NCBI RefSeq assembly: GCF_963169125.1
Contig: NC_084793.1
Coordinates: 137,618,297-137,682,296 of the forward strand
Reading direction: 5' to 3'
Length of the DNA: 64,000 nucleotides
Origin: Humulus lupulus
Lineage: Eukaryota > Streptophyta > Magnoliopsida > Rosales > Cannabaceae
This document shows positions 53,389-64,000 of this stretch, one piece after another. Position 1 is the first letter of the stretch. Every line of letters begins with the position of its first letter. Made by a program: the position numbers and the translations under genes. The notes beneath the pieces are model-generated. The model was given only the letters and a program-made list of their open reading frames with translations. It was not told the origin of the DNA and made no database searches.

Positions 53389-55798
53389 TACCTATTCTGC
53401 GAGCTTCATGAAGTGCCCCCCAAGTGAGGTCCTCCTAAGATGGTTTTTAACCGTCCATTCACTGGAGGAGGTCCTTGGGCCACTGGATATTGGGAAACTA
53501 TGGGAGCCACTATTAGGACTTGTGGTGCGGCAGGTGGGACCACCGACTCGGCCACAAGAGGCTGTGCTTGATGAACTCCACCCTTAGCATATTGATAGAG
53601 GTGTCCCAGCTTGATGAGATTCTCAATCTCATCCTTGAGATGATGACACTCGTTAGTGTGATGCCTTATGTCCTTCTAGAAACGACAAAATTTTCCAGGG
53701 TCCAGCCTATCCCTATCTCTTCGGATGGGCTGTGGCTTCCTGTAGTGCACGTGCTGTGCCATAGCCACGAAGATGTTCTCTTGGGAGTCCACCAAGTCAG
53801 TATACTCTGAATACTATGAGACGTACTTCTCTCCTGATGTGACTCCCTTCTCGGGTTGTGTGGTTCCGCTTCCATTGGGTTTGTGACCCTTACCCTTCCC
53901 TCCACACCTTGTGCCATTGGGAGCTCGACTGGATTCAGCCGACTGGGATGGGGCGACAAATCCAGCACTAAATGCAAGTTAAAAAGTGGTGTATCCAGTG
54001 GGCGCTACCCCGAACCCTGCCGGAGCCATACCAAATCCAGAAGCAGACATGGCGCTATAAATAGAAGTGTTGGCGCTCTGGTTAGGTTGGGCTCCCAACG
54101 ATCCCTGCTGGATGTGAACATATGAGGAGTATTGGATCCCCGAGGCCAGGTGCGGCTGAGGCAAGAAATAAGGTAGACGCTCCGAACGCCCCAATCTGGG
54201 TGTCCTCCCAGCTGATGTATTCTTGTGCTCGACGAATGAAGTTGTCGAGATGCCGACATCCCCTTCATTGGAGACCATCCCAGAGTGGGGATCCTACGTG
54301 TATGTTGGCCTGCAACGCCATCAGTTGTTTGCCATCATCGACCCTCTTGGTTCTTACTGCTTCCTCTTTGAAGCGTTTGATGTAAGCCTTGAGGGTCTCG
54401 AACGGTCCTTGCTTGAGATTGGCCAAGGTTCCCCTATGAACTATCTTCGGAAGGCAGATGATAACTGTTGCCATGTCTGAATGGACCATGGTCGGAGTTT
54501 CTTAAACCATTCATTTCCTGGTCCTGTCACGGTGATCGGGAACACGTGACATTTAGTGTCATCGAAGACACAATGCACTGACATTAACCTATTGAACTTG
54601 GACAGATGGTCTATGGGATCCCAACCACCATCATTAGTTGGTATGGACGACATTTTCAATCCTAGAGGTAGTGGGGCCTCAACAAGGTAAGGAGCACATG
54701 GCTCTACCTCTTCATCTTCCGAGTCAGACTTGTGGCCTTGTCGCCTGGACATTCTGAGCATTATTCTCTTCAGAATTTATAATTCCGCTCGGAGCGGGTC
54801 GCGATCCCGGTTGATACTCTGGGCTGAGCAATCTCTTCTCTGAGCGTTGAGATTATATCAGAGATCTGAAGGGCCTCTACCAGCAGGCTCGGGTACTCCG
54901 ACCTTATTACACCTCCAAGAATTTAGGTTGTCTCGCAAGTTGGCTTGTCCTCGAAACACATCGTTATCTCTTGGGTGAGCCACCTCAGTCTCTCCATCAG
55001 ACTCGTTTTTGTTTACCAAGATATTGATGCCCCATTCTCGATTTTGTAGGGCATTCCTTGGGCGATTATTCCTTTTGGACTGGTTAGGTCCCGAAGGGAC
55101 ACCAGCTCTAGGCCTTACGCAGTCCGTATGGGCGCTGTCTGCTTGGCGGTGTCCTCGGCCCCTTGTTTCATTACCTTTACCAGCCTACTGCGGAGCCTGG
55201 TGGCCTTCGGGCTCTTAACGGGCTCTCTTATGCTTCAAAGAAGGGTTATCATTGGCCTTTCCTTTACCACGGTCCTGCAATGGCCCTAGGTTCCAAATCC
55301 TGCTGGGTGCCCGGTGAGCACCCCAGTCGGCGGATCTCGCGTCCTTGAAGGTGGGTGCTCACGAGGCGCATCAACTGCGTTGATAGGTGGCACTCTAACA
55401 GGGTGTGCAAGTGGCACACCTATTGGGTGCCTAGCTGGCACGCTGCCATTGGGGTCCACTCGCAACCTCTAGGCTGCAAGAGTGGCCTTCACGATAAGTT
55501 CTATCTCCTGAAGGGCAGCAATGTTACCTTCTTGAGCATTAAGTTTTTGCTGTTGGGTAGCCACCTGCTCACGGAACACCACCACCTCCAACATCTCTTC
55601 CACCTCCATGGGCTGAGGATATTCATCCTCATAATACGCCTGGTCGGCACCATTATCTTCGCTATCATACTCAGCGTACTCATCGTAGTCCTCCATCATC
55701 TCAGGTACGTCCTGGGGTTGTTGCCTACTGTGTTCTCCTCCCTCTACTCCGGTAGGAGGGAGCACCTCATCTGTAACGTTTCTTCGTGTAATCACCAT
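53389..55798 (-). pseudogene. Gag of Tat element A, unit 1
   Basis: Likely start near 55798 (MVITRRNVTDEVLPP). An acidic Tyr/Asp/Glu segment and a helix (VATQQQKLNAQEGNIAAL) end at a stop near 55469; a long Pro/Arg-rich linker with stops follows. The Gag core (54761-54265) has GGWDPIDHLSKFNRLM, CHVFPITVTGPGNEWFKKL and GPFETLKAYIKRFKEEA. After a Gln/Ser/Gly/Ala-rich stretch (54278-53979) comes a zinc finger, FCRF, stop, KDIRHHTNECHHLKDEIENL, near 53690-53600. Multiple frames and stops; non-functional. Confidence 0.87.
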
Positions 55799-55821
55799 GA
55801 TCATGAATGTTTCAAATGCTT

Positions 55822-55848
55822 TCTTCAAGTTCTTAATAAAAGAACCAA
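55822..55848 (-). other. Primer-binding site region of element A
   Basis: Directly after the LTR end (GTCAACA on the minus strand) comes TTGGTTCTTTTATTAAGAAC, aligned with the TTCTGGTGCTTTCATTGAG site of element C. It marks the LTR as a 5' LTR for unit 1. The tRNA is not assigned. Confidence 0.6.
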
Positions 55849-56713
55849 TGTTGACTGCCTTTTTCCCTATCAACCTTAATAAGAGAGATTAAAGAAATAT
55901 CTGCAAGAACACAAGGATTTTTACGTGGTTCAGGTTATAAAAGAACCCTTGTCCATGAGTCTCTGGTATTATGAGGATTGCAAGCTTGTGAGTGCAAGCT
56001 TCAATGTTGTATTCCCAAGTAACCTTTAGATTGCTTTGAGTACAAGTAGTTTTCTCTCTATAAAAACCGAAACCTTTACAAGGAAAATCCCCAGCCCTAT
56101 TTATAGAGGCTGGGGTCATTAATACTAATCATAAGTAATTAATACACATTCTTATCATTATTGGGGGATTAATACCAATTTAATGCATTGGGCTACGTTG
56201 AGTAGAGACTACAAATGAGATTTGTCGGGCCCACTGTAGAAAGATAACCACTTTACGGGGAACATGCCCCTGGGATTGTCAGGGCATGCTGTACGTATTT
56301 TCCATGTCAGGCAGTGTAGTGGGTGTGCGAATTGTCGAGTCGTAGAATCAACAACACTATCGACAGACTGCCCATAAAGGCTGTTAGATGATCCTCTGAC
56401 TCTAAAAATCCGCACCTACTGACACTTACTCCTTGTCTTAGGTCCGAGAGCTAGAACCTCAGACCCGGGAGGCGATTGAGAGACGAGACCCCTCACGTTA
56501 ACTGTCCGAGCTGGAGAACCTCCAGCTCCGAGACCGAACATCGGGGAGTAACTTACCAAGGCACCCACAATCCATTGTCGAAGACAAGGTCTCACCTAGG
56601 AAGACCCTCACTCCGACTATGGGCCTCGGGTTGTAACATGCCCCGAGGATATCCACAAACTTCCTAGCCAACCACTGGGGGTTGGCACATGTCGGAGGTG
56701 AAAAATATAGACA
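55849..56713 (-). repeat. LTR shared by two tandem Tat units (element A)
   Basis: 865 bp on the minus strand from TGTCTATATT (at 56713) to GTCAACA (at 55849). TATA box TATAAATAG at 56105-56097 (minus), with a leader of about 250 bp. The side at 55848 has a primer-binding-type sequence and gag; the side at 56714 has a polypurine tract and the promoter of an antisense gene. It is thus the 5' LTR of unit 1 and the 3' LTR of unit 2. Confidence 0.82.
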
Positions 56714-56730
56714 ATATTTGCCCCCCAAGT
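56714..56730 (-). other. Polypurine tract of Tat unit 2
   Basis: On the minus strand ACTTGGGGGGCAAATAT directly precedes the LTR start. Element C has AACTTGGGGGGAAAA at the same place. Confidence 0.8.
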
Positions 56731-57060
56731 CTCTACTTGTCCTCGGACAGTACAGACTTCAAACTGAGGAAGATTTCGAAAAGTCCTCCAATAGTAAATG
56801 TTTGGATTTCCACTGATGTCACTCTAAAAAGTAGAACCACATGTCAATGCCCCATTGTTGGGCCCAAGTCCATGCATTTAATCAGGGGTTACCTCGATAT
56901 CCCAAACGTCTTCTCTGCGCCCGAGGTGTCTTATCCCAAAGAAAATAATGATTGTGATCCACACCTTTTGAACCCTGATCGTCGGATTACCTTCGTGAAC
57001 CTACTCATCCGACGGTTGTGGGGAAGTTTCTTCTTTAATACGTTTTAGTGGGTATATAAA
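56731..57060 (+). promoter_or_regulatory. Promoter region of the antisense gene of Tat unit 2
   Basis: Non-coding. Ends with GGGTATATAAACCC (TATATAAA at 57053-57060), a strong plant TATA box on the plus strand, followed by a C-rich leader. Confidence 0.6.
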
Positions 57061-58763
57061 CCCAGAATACCTTCAGTCTCATACTACAACCATTTGAAAA
57101 TCACAAACCCTCCCAACACATTTTATTTTTTCTCTCCTATCTGTTTCTCATCTTCAACCCCTTCCCGAAGTTCTGGACGACTGGCGTGAATCATCCTACT
57201 TTTGGTCAGACGACAAGCTAAACTTCAAGGTTAGGACTCGCCTCAACACCTACCTTCGCTTTATCTCGAGTAAGTTCCTTCGACCCACGTTCCTTAGTGT
57301 GTGCTGGGTGTTTTTCGATATATGTTTAGGAATAGCAGTAGTGTGGATTTTTAGAGTCTGTTCCTCATTTTTATGGGTCGCTTTAGGCATATTTTGACAT
57401 TAGGCTCGTTTGAAATGACCTTCAAGGGTCTTTTTATCAACTTTACATTTCTGGGCCTGTGACCATAATCTAGGAATTTTCCAAATTTCTGTAGGTTTGT
57501 CCTCTCTGGCTTGTCCTTAGGCACTGGGGCCATCTCGCATTTCTAAAACTCTTATTTCCTTCCTGAGCAGTTTTCCTAGAGTCACTTGTGTTTTGACCAT
57601 CCTTCCTTCGGTTAGAACACTAAATTCTTGGTTTTTGTCTTAGATGTCCAAGGAACTCCACCAACTACACGAACATGAGTTTTTCCTCTTCAAACATGAA
57701 ATCTCTGAAATGGCCTGCACACGAGATGATCCCAAAGGCAATGCAAGGACGGGGGCCCAAGAGCAGAGCGGGGAACAAGACGTCCGTCCCGACCTCCAGG
57801 TGGCAGTGAGGCCTGGAATGTTCGAAGACCCGAGGCTCATCGTGGAGGAGGTAAACCAAGCCCTTGTCGGGAGTCCGAGAGGGCGCATCACAGTGTGAGG
57901 CATTCGAGGCAGAGGATTATCACACTTTGCTTTGATATCCTGACGTTCTAGAGGCGATCATGAGGTATTAGACAAAATCCTCATCCGCCTTTGTCGGGAG
58001 TCCGAGAGGGCGCATCGCAGTGTCTATAGCCTAGGTGCTTGGAGTTAGGCCCACCTAATGGCAGGGGCTACCCTACCCCTCAAGTAGTACTTCGTTAACT
58101 TCTTGATGTACGTGGGGATAACCCCCTTCCAGCTCTCCCCCAACAGCTATAGAGTGCTCGTGGGGATGTATATTATGTTTTGGAAGCAGAAATGGCTGGA
58201 GCCTTCACCAGCAGAGATCCTTTATTTCTACAGTTTCAAGACCACCCCTTGGAAGAAAGGTTCCAAGTGAGATGGATATTAATCCTTGGTGAAGTATCCA
58301 GCTTCGTCGCTTAGCTACAAGGCTCCCCACCATAATGAGAATCATGGTTGGGACTTCAAGGATGCCATCTTCTTCACGAACGATTTCCCGATCCATAGCA
58401 ATATGACCTTAATTCTTGACTTCACCTGAGTAGGTGAGTATCTTTCCTAGTGCCCTTATTCTTTTTCTCACTAGGACATTTCTGTATTCAACACTTGGTC
58501 ATTTCCGTTTGAATAGGTCCTTTCTGCCGAACTCCATACGTTCAGCTTTTTGAGGATCACCTCCAAGCGATGAAGGCTCTCCCCAACCGGGATTGGGACC
58601 TTATCATCTTGGTGACAGAGGTAAATCTTTTTAGGTCAGTGCTTCTCAGTGTCGTGCAACGAATAAGCAACCTGGAGCTGACCAAATACCGCCAGTTTAA
58701 AAAGTCTCAGGAGCTGGCGTCTCACCACATCTATTACATAGAAGGGCTGGCCAAGATAGCATT
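57061..58763 (+). pseudogene. 5' exons of the antisense gene (aORF) of Tat unit 2
   Basis: Spliced plus-strand gene antisense to its element. Leader exon to 57269 (CTCGA|GTAAGT), intron 57270-57643 ending TCTTAG. The coding exon starts with ATG at 57644: MSKELHQLHEHEFFLFKHEI. After stops and a 33-bp internal duplication it has GATLPLK, FVNFLMYVGITPFQLSPNSY and VGMYIMFWKQKWLEPSP, then FKTTPWKKGSK. These are typical of the plant 'putative gypsy type transposon' (Transposase_28-like) family. A second intron (58434-58516) joins in phase to PFCRTPYVQLFEDHLQAM. Stops near 57896, 58268, 58277 and 58429 show decay. The gene is cut at 58764 by chromovirus E. The role of the family is unknown. Confidence 0.8.
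57864..58023 (+). repeat. 33-bp direct duplication in the unit 2 antisense gene
   Basis: TTGTCGGGAGTCCGAGAGGG and the 13 bases after it occur at 57864-57896 and 57991-58023, 127 bp apart, with one mismatch (CACAG/CGCAG). Confidence 0.9.
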
Positions 58764-59312
58764 TGTAACGTTCCAAATTTCTTATTAAGGCTTACGGCCT
58801 TGATTAGGATGCCATGATGGAAAATTATGGAATTATGTGATTATATGATATTTATGCGCATCATTATGTGATTATGTGAGTTATATTATAATATGACTTG
58901 ATATGCATGTTTAGGTGTATTAAATATGCATGTGGGCCCATTTTTGTTCAATTGAGTAATTTTCATAATCTGGCCCATTTTGGGAATATTTGGCATATAT
59001 GTGATATGTGTGTGTGAGACCACATTATTATGTGAGTATGTTTTGGCTATTTAGCACGAGATGATCCTAGGAAGCAAGCTAATGGGAAAGTCACAACGGG
59101 ACCCATACTTGAGTTGGAGTGAGTCAAGGGGTATTTAGCACATTACCAGGATATTGGGTAATGGGAATGATTATTTGGTGATATATTGGCAGTTAGTGAG
59201 ATCAGGGGGAAATTCTGGGAATTTTGACTATTTTACCCCTGGGGGCATTTTTGGGACCCCGAGCATTAGGATTTGCTTGAGGTTACTTAAGCTTGAAGTA
59301 ACCTGTCAGAAT

Positions 59313-59321
59313 TATAAAAAG
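59313..59321 (+). promoter_or_regulatory. TATA box of chromovirus E LTR
   Basis: TATAAAAAG about 25 bp before a CT-rich tract that may hold the transcript start. Confidence 0.55.
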
Positions 59322-60644
59322 AATGTTTAGAACGTTCTCTCTCTCTCTCTCTCCTGTTCTCTTTTTGACACCCGTTCGCATTTTCGATGGAAACTCGAGT
59401 TTTAGGACTTCGATTTAAGTAAGGATCAAGGCGTAGCGATTCTAGGGAATATTAGAAGCTTATTAGCCGGAGGATTTAGTTGGGAAACAACTTATTCGGA
59501 GGTAATCCAAGTTTTAAGTTTTGAGTTTTTGAGTTTTTAAGCTTTGATTGGATTTTTACGTTTTGATGAGTTTTTGATTTGATTGAGACTTGGGTTTTGA
59601 TGGTTTTGGGAAATTAGGATGTTTGGAAACTATGTTTTTAGATTTGGATATGTTTGGATAGGTTTTTGGAGGATTTTAAGTGGAAAAAAATGGAGAAAAT
59701 GGCTGGGTTTGTGGTCAAGTCGCGACCTTGTTCTATCAAGTCACGAACTGTGTGAAGCGAGAGCCAAGAGGAGTTTGCCTGGGGGGCGCACCACGACTCA
59801 AGAGGGCCAAGGCCCAGCCCGCACCCTGATGCCCAGGCAGAAGGCTCTCTGTCAGGGAGACAAGTCGCGACCCTCAGGCCAAGTCGCGTCCCGCCTGTGC
59901 ATTTTTGGCCAAATTTGGTTTTTAGTCATGGGAACTTAATGCTAAAGGCTTGGGATCAATCCTACTCCCCAGTTGGGTAGGATTCGACGTCCCGAAGGCT
60001 AGGACTCGGTCCGGAAGCATTTATATTCTCATTTTCAATGAGATTTTATATTATGGTTATGACTAGGTGATCGTTAGGGGCTTGGAAACAGAATCGTGCT
60101 TGAGGGTCGTTTATTGGTAATGTGTGCTTGGACCAAAGGTAAGAAAACTGCACCCAATATATGATGCATGTGATGCACATGGTTATGGAATGGCATGAAT
60201 GTTGAACATGGAATTGGTCAGAGCTTGAGTCTCTGTAATCGTGCATGATTATGATTATGCTTGTGATTATTGATTAAGCATGATAAGTGCCTTATATCTG
60301 GATATTTGACATATGATATATGTTTGTTTGCATTACCTCATTGAGGAAGCTCTGACTTATTAGTTAAGAAACGACAATGGTGTTTAGTACTGGTCGGGAA
60401 GATCAGACTTATCAATCATGATCAATAATAGTATTGAGCACTGGTCGTATGGAATTGACTTATGAGTCAAGAGCGACATTAGCGTTCTGACCACAGACTG
60501 AAATGATTATATCTAATCAACATGAGCATGAAATGCTTGACCGACCTATTAGTCTAAGAAAAAATAAAGCGCTTGGCTAGCCTAAGGCTAGTTACTCAGA
60601 GCCAGAACTAAAAGGCTCAGGTGACTAACATGTCACATTGCTTA

Positions 60645-60950
60645 GGGCGCATGACCCCAGAGAGACTTATTAGTCCTCTATTTAGGGTGCAGTTCCCCAA
60701 AGAGACTTATTAGTCATTTATTCAGGGCGCAATTCCATGAGAGACTTATTAGTTATCTATTCAGGGTGCAGTTCCCCAGAGAGACTTATCAGTCATCTTT
60801 TTAGGGTGCAGTTCCCAGAGAGACTTATTAGTCTCCTATTCAGGGTGCAGTTTCCCAGAGAGACTTATTAGTCATCTATTCAGGGCACAGTTCCCAAGAG
60901 AGACTTATTAGTCATCTACACAGGGCGCATGACTCCATAAACATCTATTT
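60645..60950. repeat. Minisatellite of about seven 43-bp units in the LTR of element E
   Basis: Units of the form AGGGTGCAGTTCCCCAGAGA followed by GACTTATTAGTCATCTATTC, from about 60643 to 60945. Units vary by a few bases; the first and last carry GCGCATGAC instead of GTGCAGTTC. Confidence 0.88.
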
Positions 60951-61448
60951 GTACTTGCCTGCATGCATGAATAGGGTTATTACTGCTAGGCATGCTTATT
61001 ATGATTTGGTGACATGTTATTGTCTGATTATAGCATGTGTTGAGTGTTCTTACTAAGCTTCGACTCACAGGTGCTATGTGGTGCAGGTAAAGGTAAAAGA
61101 AAGCTGGACCATCCTTGAGTCGGAGAGCTTAGGTGACAACGTGTACATATGCGGCTGCTCGAACACCACGATCGAGGGTTTAAAGATGAACTAGGGTTAA
61201 ATCCTATTTTGTTGCTTAGGTCGGCTGGTTGTAACTCTTTTTTTGTAATTAATCTTTTAAATGTATTTTTGGGATCCCAATGTATATAGTAAACATTTTA
61301 GTGAAACATTGTATATGACCAAAATTTTTAACCCTAAACCGTTAATCACATTTACTTACACAATTATGGCCAAATGACTCGGTTAGCGAGTTTAGCACAG
61401 TTTAAAATACACAGCATAACAGTCCCTGTGTAGTAGGGCGTTACAACT

Positions 61449-61461
61449 TGGTATCAGAGAG
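61449..61461 (+). other. Primer-binding site of chromovirus E
   Basis: TGGTATCAGAGAG, three bases after the LTR end; the standard plant initiator-Met tRNA site. Confidence 0.9.
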
Positions 61462-61890
61462 AACCAAGGTTAAGGGTTCTTGTCGACAAGCTGGGCATGT
61501 ACACTCGTCACTAAAGATAAGCTTCATTTAGGGTATGGTAACTATTTATGTGGTTATGTGCTTAAATAAAATGTAAATGCTTTACTTGCACGCCTTATTA
61601 GGGAGCATGAGATTCTGTTAGGGCTTAGCCCTGGACTATTGATATGATTATATGATTACCTGCTCAATGAAAATATGAATGTGTTATTTGTATGATAGAG
61701 TTGAGAGCATAGTATGTATGTTTGAAGAGCAGGGGTTATCATGGATGTATGAATGTTGTGGACATGTATTTTGGTACCATAGTGGTATATGAATGTGGTG
61801 TTGTGTGATTGTTCCCGTGGGGGAGGACTTTTGAATATGCTCATTATGTTTAATGGGTCAAGTTATTGACTGTAGATTCAATTAGAGGTT

Positions 61891-62559
61891 ATGTACCCAA
61901 GGCAGTTAATGAGACCTGGTGGTAGTTATTCCAAGGCTGGGAATTACAGCCAGAGCCTGAGTTCTTCACCTGCCCCTCAGAATTTGCAGCAGGTGTTTAT
62001 AGATATGCAATTAAGATTGCAAAGGCAAGAGGAAGAGATCAGGTGTTTAAAATAACATTAGGTTCTGTTAGGAAACACCTCTTCCTTTGCTATGCCAGGA
62101 GTGGCACTAGTGTTCGCTCAGCCTAGGGTTGAGAATAGGTGTGAAGTTCTTTGTGGTAGATTCCAGGAATATTACCCTTATGTTTTTGAGGAAGGCCTAT
62201 ATCCATTCAGAGATGAACAATGGATGGGCCTTATCAGTTCCATCGTATATAGTATGGGGGTGGTAGGTCACGATAGGGTGATCTGTGCTACATATGTATT
62301 GCGAGAAGATGCCCAGACATGGTGGGAAGTGGTATCCCAGACACGAAATACAGCTGCGATGGACTGGAAAGAAATTAGGCAGCTGTTTAATGAAAGATAT
62401 TACTGTGATGCAATTAATACTACTAAGACAAATGAGTTTCTGAACCTGGTTCAGGGAAATGCAACAGTAACAGAGTATGTTAATAGATTCGATGGGTTGG
62501 CCAAGTTTTGTTTTGATATGGTACCCACAGATGTAGCTTGGAAGGACAGGTTTATCTAG
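61891..62559 (+). pseudogene. Gag of chromovirus E
   Basis: Frame starts ATGTACCCAAGGCAG with a Ser/Gly-rich N terminus and helix (MQLRLQRQEEEIRCLK), then stops at 62053-62055 and 62059-62061. The same frame resumes to 62559 with FVFEEGLYPFRDEQWM-type core sequence, YVLREDAQTWWEVVSQ, WKEIRQLFNERYYCDA and NATVTEYVNRFDGLAKF, typical of chromovirus Gag. A TAG ends it at 62557-62559, and decayed Gag sequence continues. Confidence 0.88.
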
Positions 62560-64000
62560 GGATTGAATCCCACAATAGCTCAGGGCATTAGAGTCGCCCC
62601 AGTACATAAAATCTCTACCCACGCACAGGTAGTAGGGAATGCTCTTGTTGTCGGGAGCATATGAAATGAGTTTGAAAAAGAGAGTGTCGGAGAGCACAGA
62701 GCTCTGACAGCGATACCTCAATTTATTGGATCAGGCAAGGACAAGGATTGGAAATTTTACCGAAATGCACTCTGTGCAAGTGGCATCATCTGAAGGAGTG
62801 CCGGGCAAAGGCATGTTTCTTTTTCAGAATGGTTGGGCACCGTAAGAAGGATTGCCCAAGGCGAAGGAAGGATGAGCCAAAGGGGGTGGACAACTCAATT
62901 CCATCTCGAGTGTTCGTTCCAATGCAGTCAGAGTCAGAGACTGAGGCTGGTTCCTTAGTAATGGCAGGTCAGCTTCCTAGTTCTATTTTTTGGTATTATG
63001 CTAACTAGTTTTGGTGCCATGTTGTTCTTTACTTTGTTGCATCTAGAGAGGCCTAGACTTGATATGCAGGTTATGTGGTTATGTTGTGATGAGAATGTGA
63101 TACTTTATTGGTAATTTTAAGAGATGAGTTAGATTATTGTGGAAAGGACTCATAAGTTGATTTGATAGAGTTGGTTATGACTGACTTCAATATGATCCTA
63201 TTTATGGATTGGTTAGCTGAGTTTAGGGCAATAATAGATTGCAAGAAAAGGATAGTAACCATTGGGCTTGAAGGTGAGAAACCCTTGTATGTGTTGGCAT
63301 TGTGCATGAACCTCGTATGCTTATGACATCTGTACTTAGAGCTAGAAACCTATTGAAAGAGGATGCATAGGACTCCTAGCTAGTGTAGTGGATACCACTC
63401 AGGTTATGTTAGTGGGACCAGGACAGATTGGATTAGTCTGTGAGTTTTTGGTTGTGTTTTCAGAGGATTTTCCAGGATTACCTTTACACAAAGAAATAGA
63501 ATGATGATTATGTTGGTGCTAGAGATGGAACCAGGTCTAGGGCACTGTATTGAACGACTTCAGTAGAGCTGTAGAACTAAAGGTTCAGTTATTGAGTAAG
63601 ATTATATTCTTTAAGGTGGATCTTTGATCTGGTTATTACCAACTGTAGATCAGGGAGAAGGATATGATATATTAGATATGGGCACTAGGAGTGTTGAGTA
63701 ATGTTTTGTGGATTTGATTAATGCTGAGTTGTTTTGGTGGATCAGATGAACAGGGTACTCTAAGATTATCTGAATTGGATGTCTGATCGTCTTGATCGAC
63801 GATATTGTGGTATAATCTCAGTTGGAGATTGGCCAAGGCCAAGGAACGCCTCAAAGGACAAGAGTTTCCTTGGACAAGCAGGATATTACATGTGCTTTGG
63901 GGAAGAGTTCCTAGTCTTCCTATAGATAAAAATCAGTTTACAAGTTATTATGATATCTCATTGATAGAAAAGGTGATTGCCTAAGCAACATGTTAATTGA
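62560..64000 (+). pseudogene. Gag end, protease and RT remnants of chromovirus E
   Basis: The zinc knuckle near 62810-62855 reads CFFFRMVGHRKKDCP, with Phe for the second Cys. Then FVPMQSESETEAGSLVMAGQ. Protease remnant at about 63180-63290: MTDFNMILFMDWLAEFRAIIDC. RT remnants at about 63420-63720: LVCEFLVVFSEDFPGLPL and a decayed SGYYQL region; many stops. No frame survives beyond short pieces. Confidence 0.75.

Larger units (their letters stand above)
58764..61445 (+). repeat. 5' LTR of chromovirus E
   Basis: 2682 bp, starting TGTAACGTTCC and ending GGGCGTTACA, so the outer seven bases form a perfect inverted repeat (TGTAACG/CGTTACA). TATA-like TATAAAAAG at 59313-59321, followed by a CT microsatellite (59337-59354). 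A minisatellite lies at 60645-60950. The open frame at 59619-59939 has no recognisable content. Confidence 0.92.
58764..64000 (+). mobile_element. Chromovirus-type Ty3/gypsy element E, 5' part
   Basis: A plus-strand element entering at 58764 in an exon of the unit 2 antisense gene. 5' LTR (58764-61445), initiator-Met primer site, leader (61461-61890), gag and strongly decayed protease/RT remnants to the window end. The expected 3' LTR and second target copy (probably GCATT, 58759-58763) lie beyond 64000. Gag motifs and the TGTAACG LTR start suggest a Tekay-like chromovirus. Confidence 0.88.

Noticed and set aside
59619..59939. 106-codon frame in the LTR of element E
   Set aside because: Inside an LTR, no motif, not collinear with any known LTR product.
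60645..60950. Second CRISPR-like array
   Set aside because: Units are contiguous 43-bp repeats without unique spacers, inside an LTR.

Overview
This window is plant nuclear DNA, almost entirely transposable elements. The grounds are Tat-lineage and chromovirus Ty3/gypsy elements, a Ty1/copia element, a CACTA (En/Spm) DNA transposon with a TNP2-type transposase, GT-AG introns, and a fragment of the plastid gene ndhF. A flowering plant is near certain and a eudicot is likely; I cannot name the species. I see no intact host gene, tRNA, rRNA or CRISPR array.

Outermost layer. A minus-strand Tat-lineage Ty3/gypsy element (A) occupies 1-4060 and 51029-55848. From right to left it reads gag, protease, RT, RNase H, integrase. 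Its 865-bp LTR at 55849-56713 has a primer-binding-type side on the left and a polypurine tract on the right. The LTR is therefore shared by two internal regions in tandem, and the second starts at 56714. Each internal region carries a spliced gene antisense to gag-pol (an aORF): its 3' end is at 1-777 for unit 1 and its 5' end at 57061-58763 for unit 2. Unit 2 is cut at 58764 by a plus-strand chromovirus (E), whose 2.7-kb LTR (58764-61445) and decayed gag-pol run off the right edge. The RT of unit 1 carries an in-frame piece of plastid ndhF at 51515-51832.

Second layer. Element A is split at the RT/RNase H junction by a CACTA transposon from 4061 to 51028 (46,968 bp). It has CACTACAA termini and a CCA target duplication, and excising it restores the host frame. 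Removing later insertions leaves roughly 18 kb. Its two recognisable genes are on the minus strand: a TNP2-like transposase (23201-19504), and a second gene (19406-18873, resuming at 7532-5085) that joins a Ptta/En/Spm-type (Transposase_24) region to a C-terminal Ulp1-like cysteine protease with all four catalytic residues. The 10 kb of CACTA-owned sequence upstream of TNP2 holds internal duplications, a triplicated mini-exon-like repeat, a fold-back element and plus-strand exon-like pieces that look like captured host gene fragments.

Third layer, inside the CACTA. Chromovirus B (7533-18867, TSD ATACG) sits five bases inside an exon of the second CACTA gene. Tat element C (23840-35497) has two LTRs, a gag-pol with a few stops and frameshifts, and a five-exon antisense gene. 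Copia element D (39012-44439, TSD TATTG) has near-identical LTRs and is the youngest-looking insertion. Fourth layer: a 1911-bp solo LTR (14450-16360, TSD CGTTT) splits the RT of chromovirus B.

Nearly every coding region has stops, frameshifts or lost catalytic residues, so this is an archive of nested insertions. The parts most worth following up are the spliced antisense genes, the transposase-protease gene, the ndhF-RT chimera and the shared-LTR tandem.
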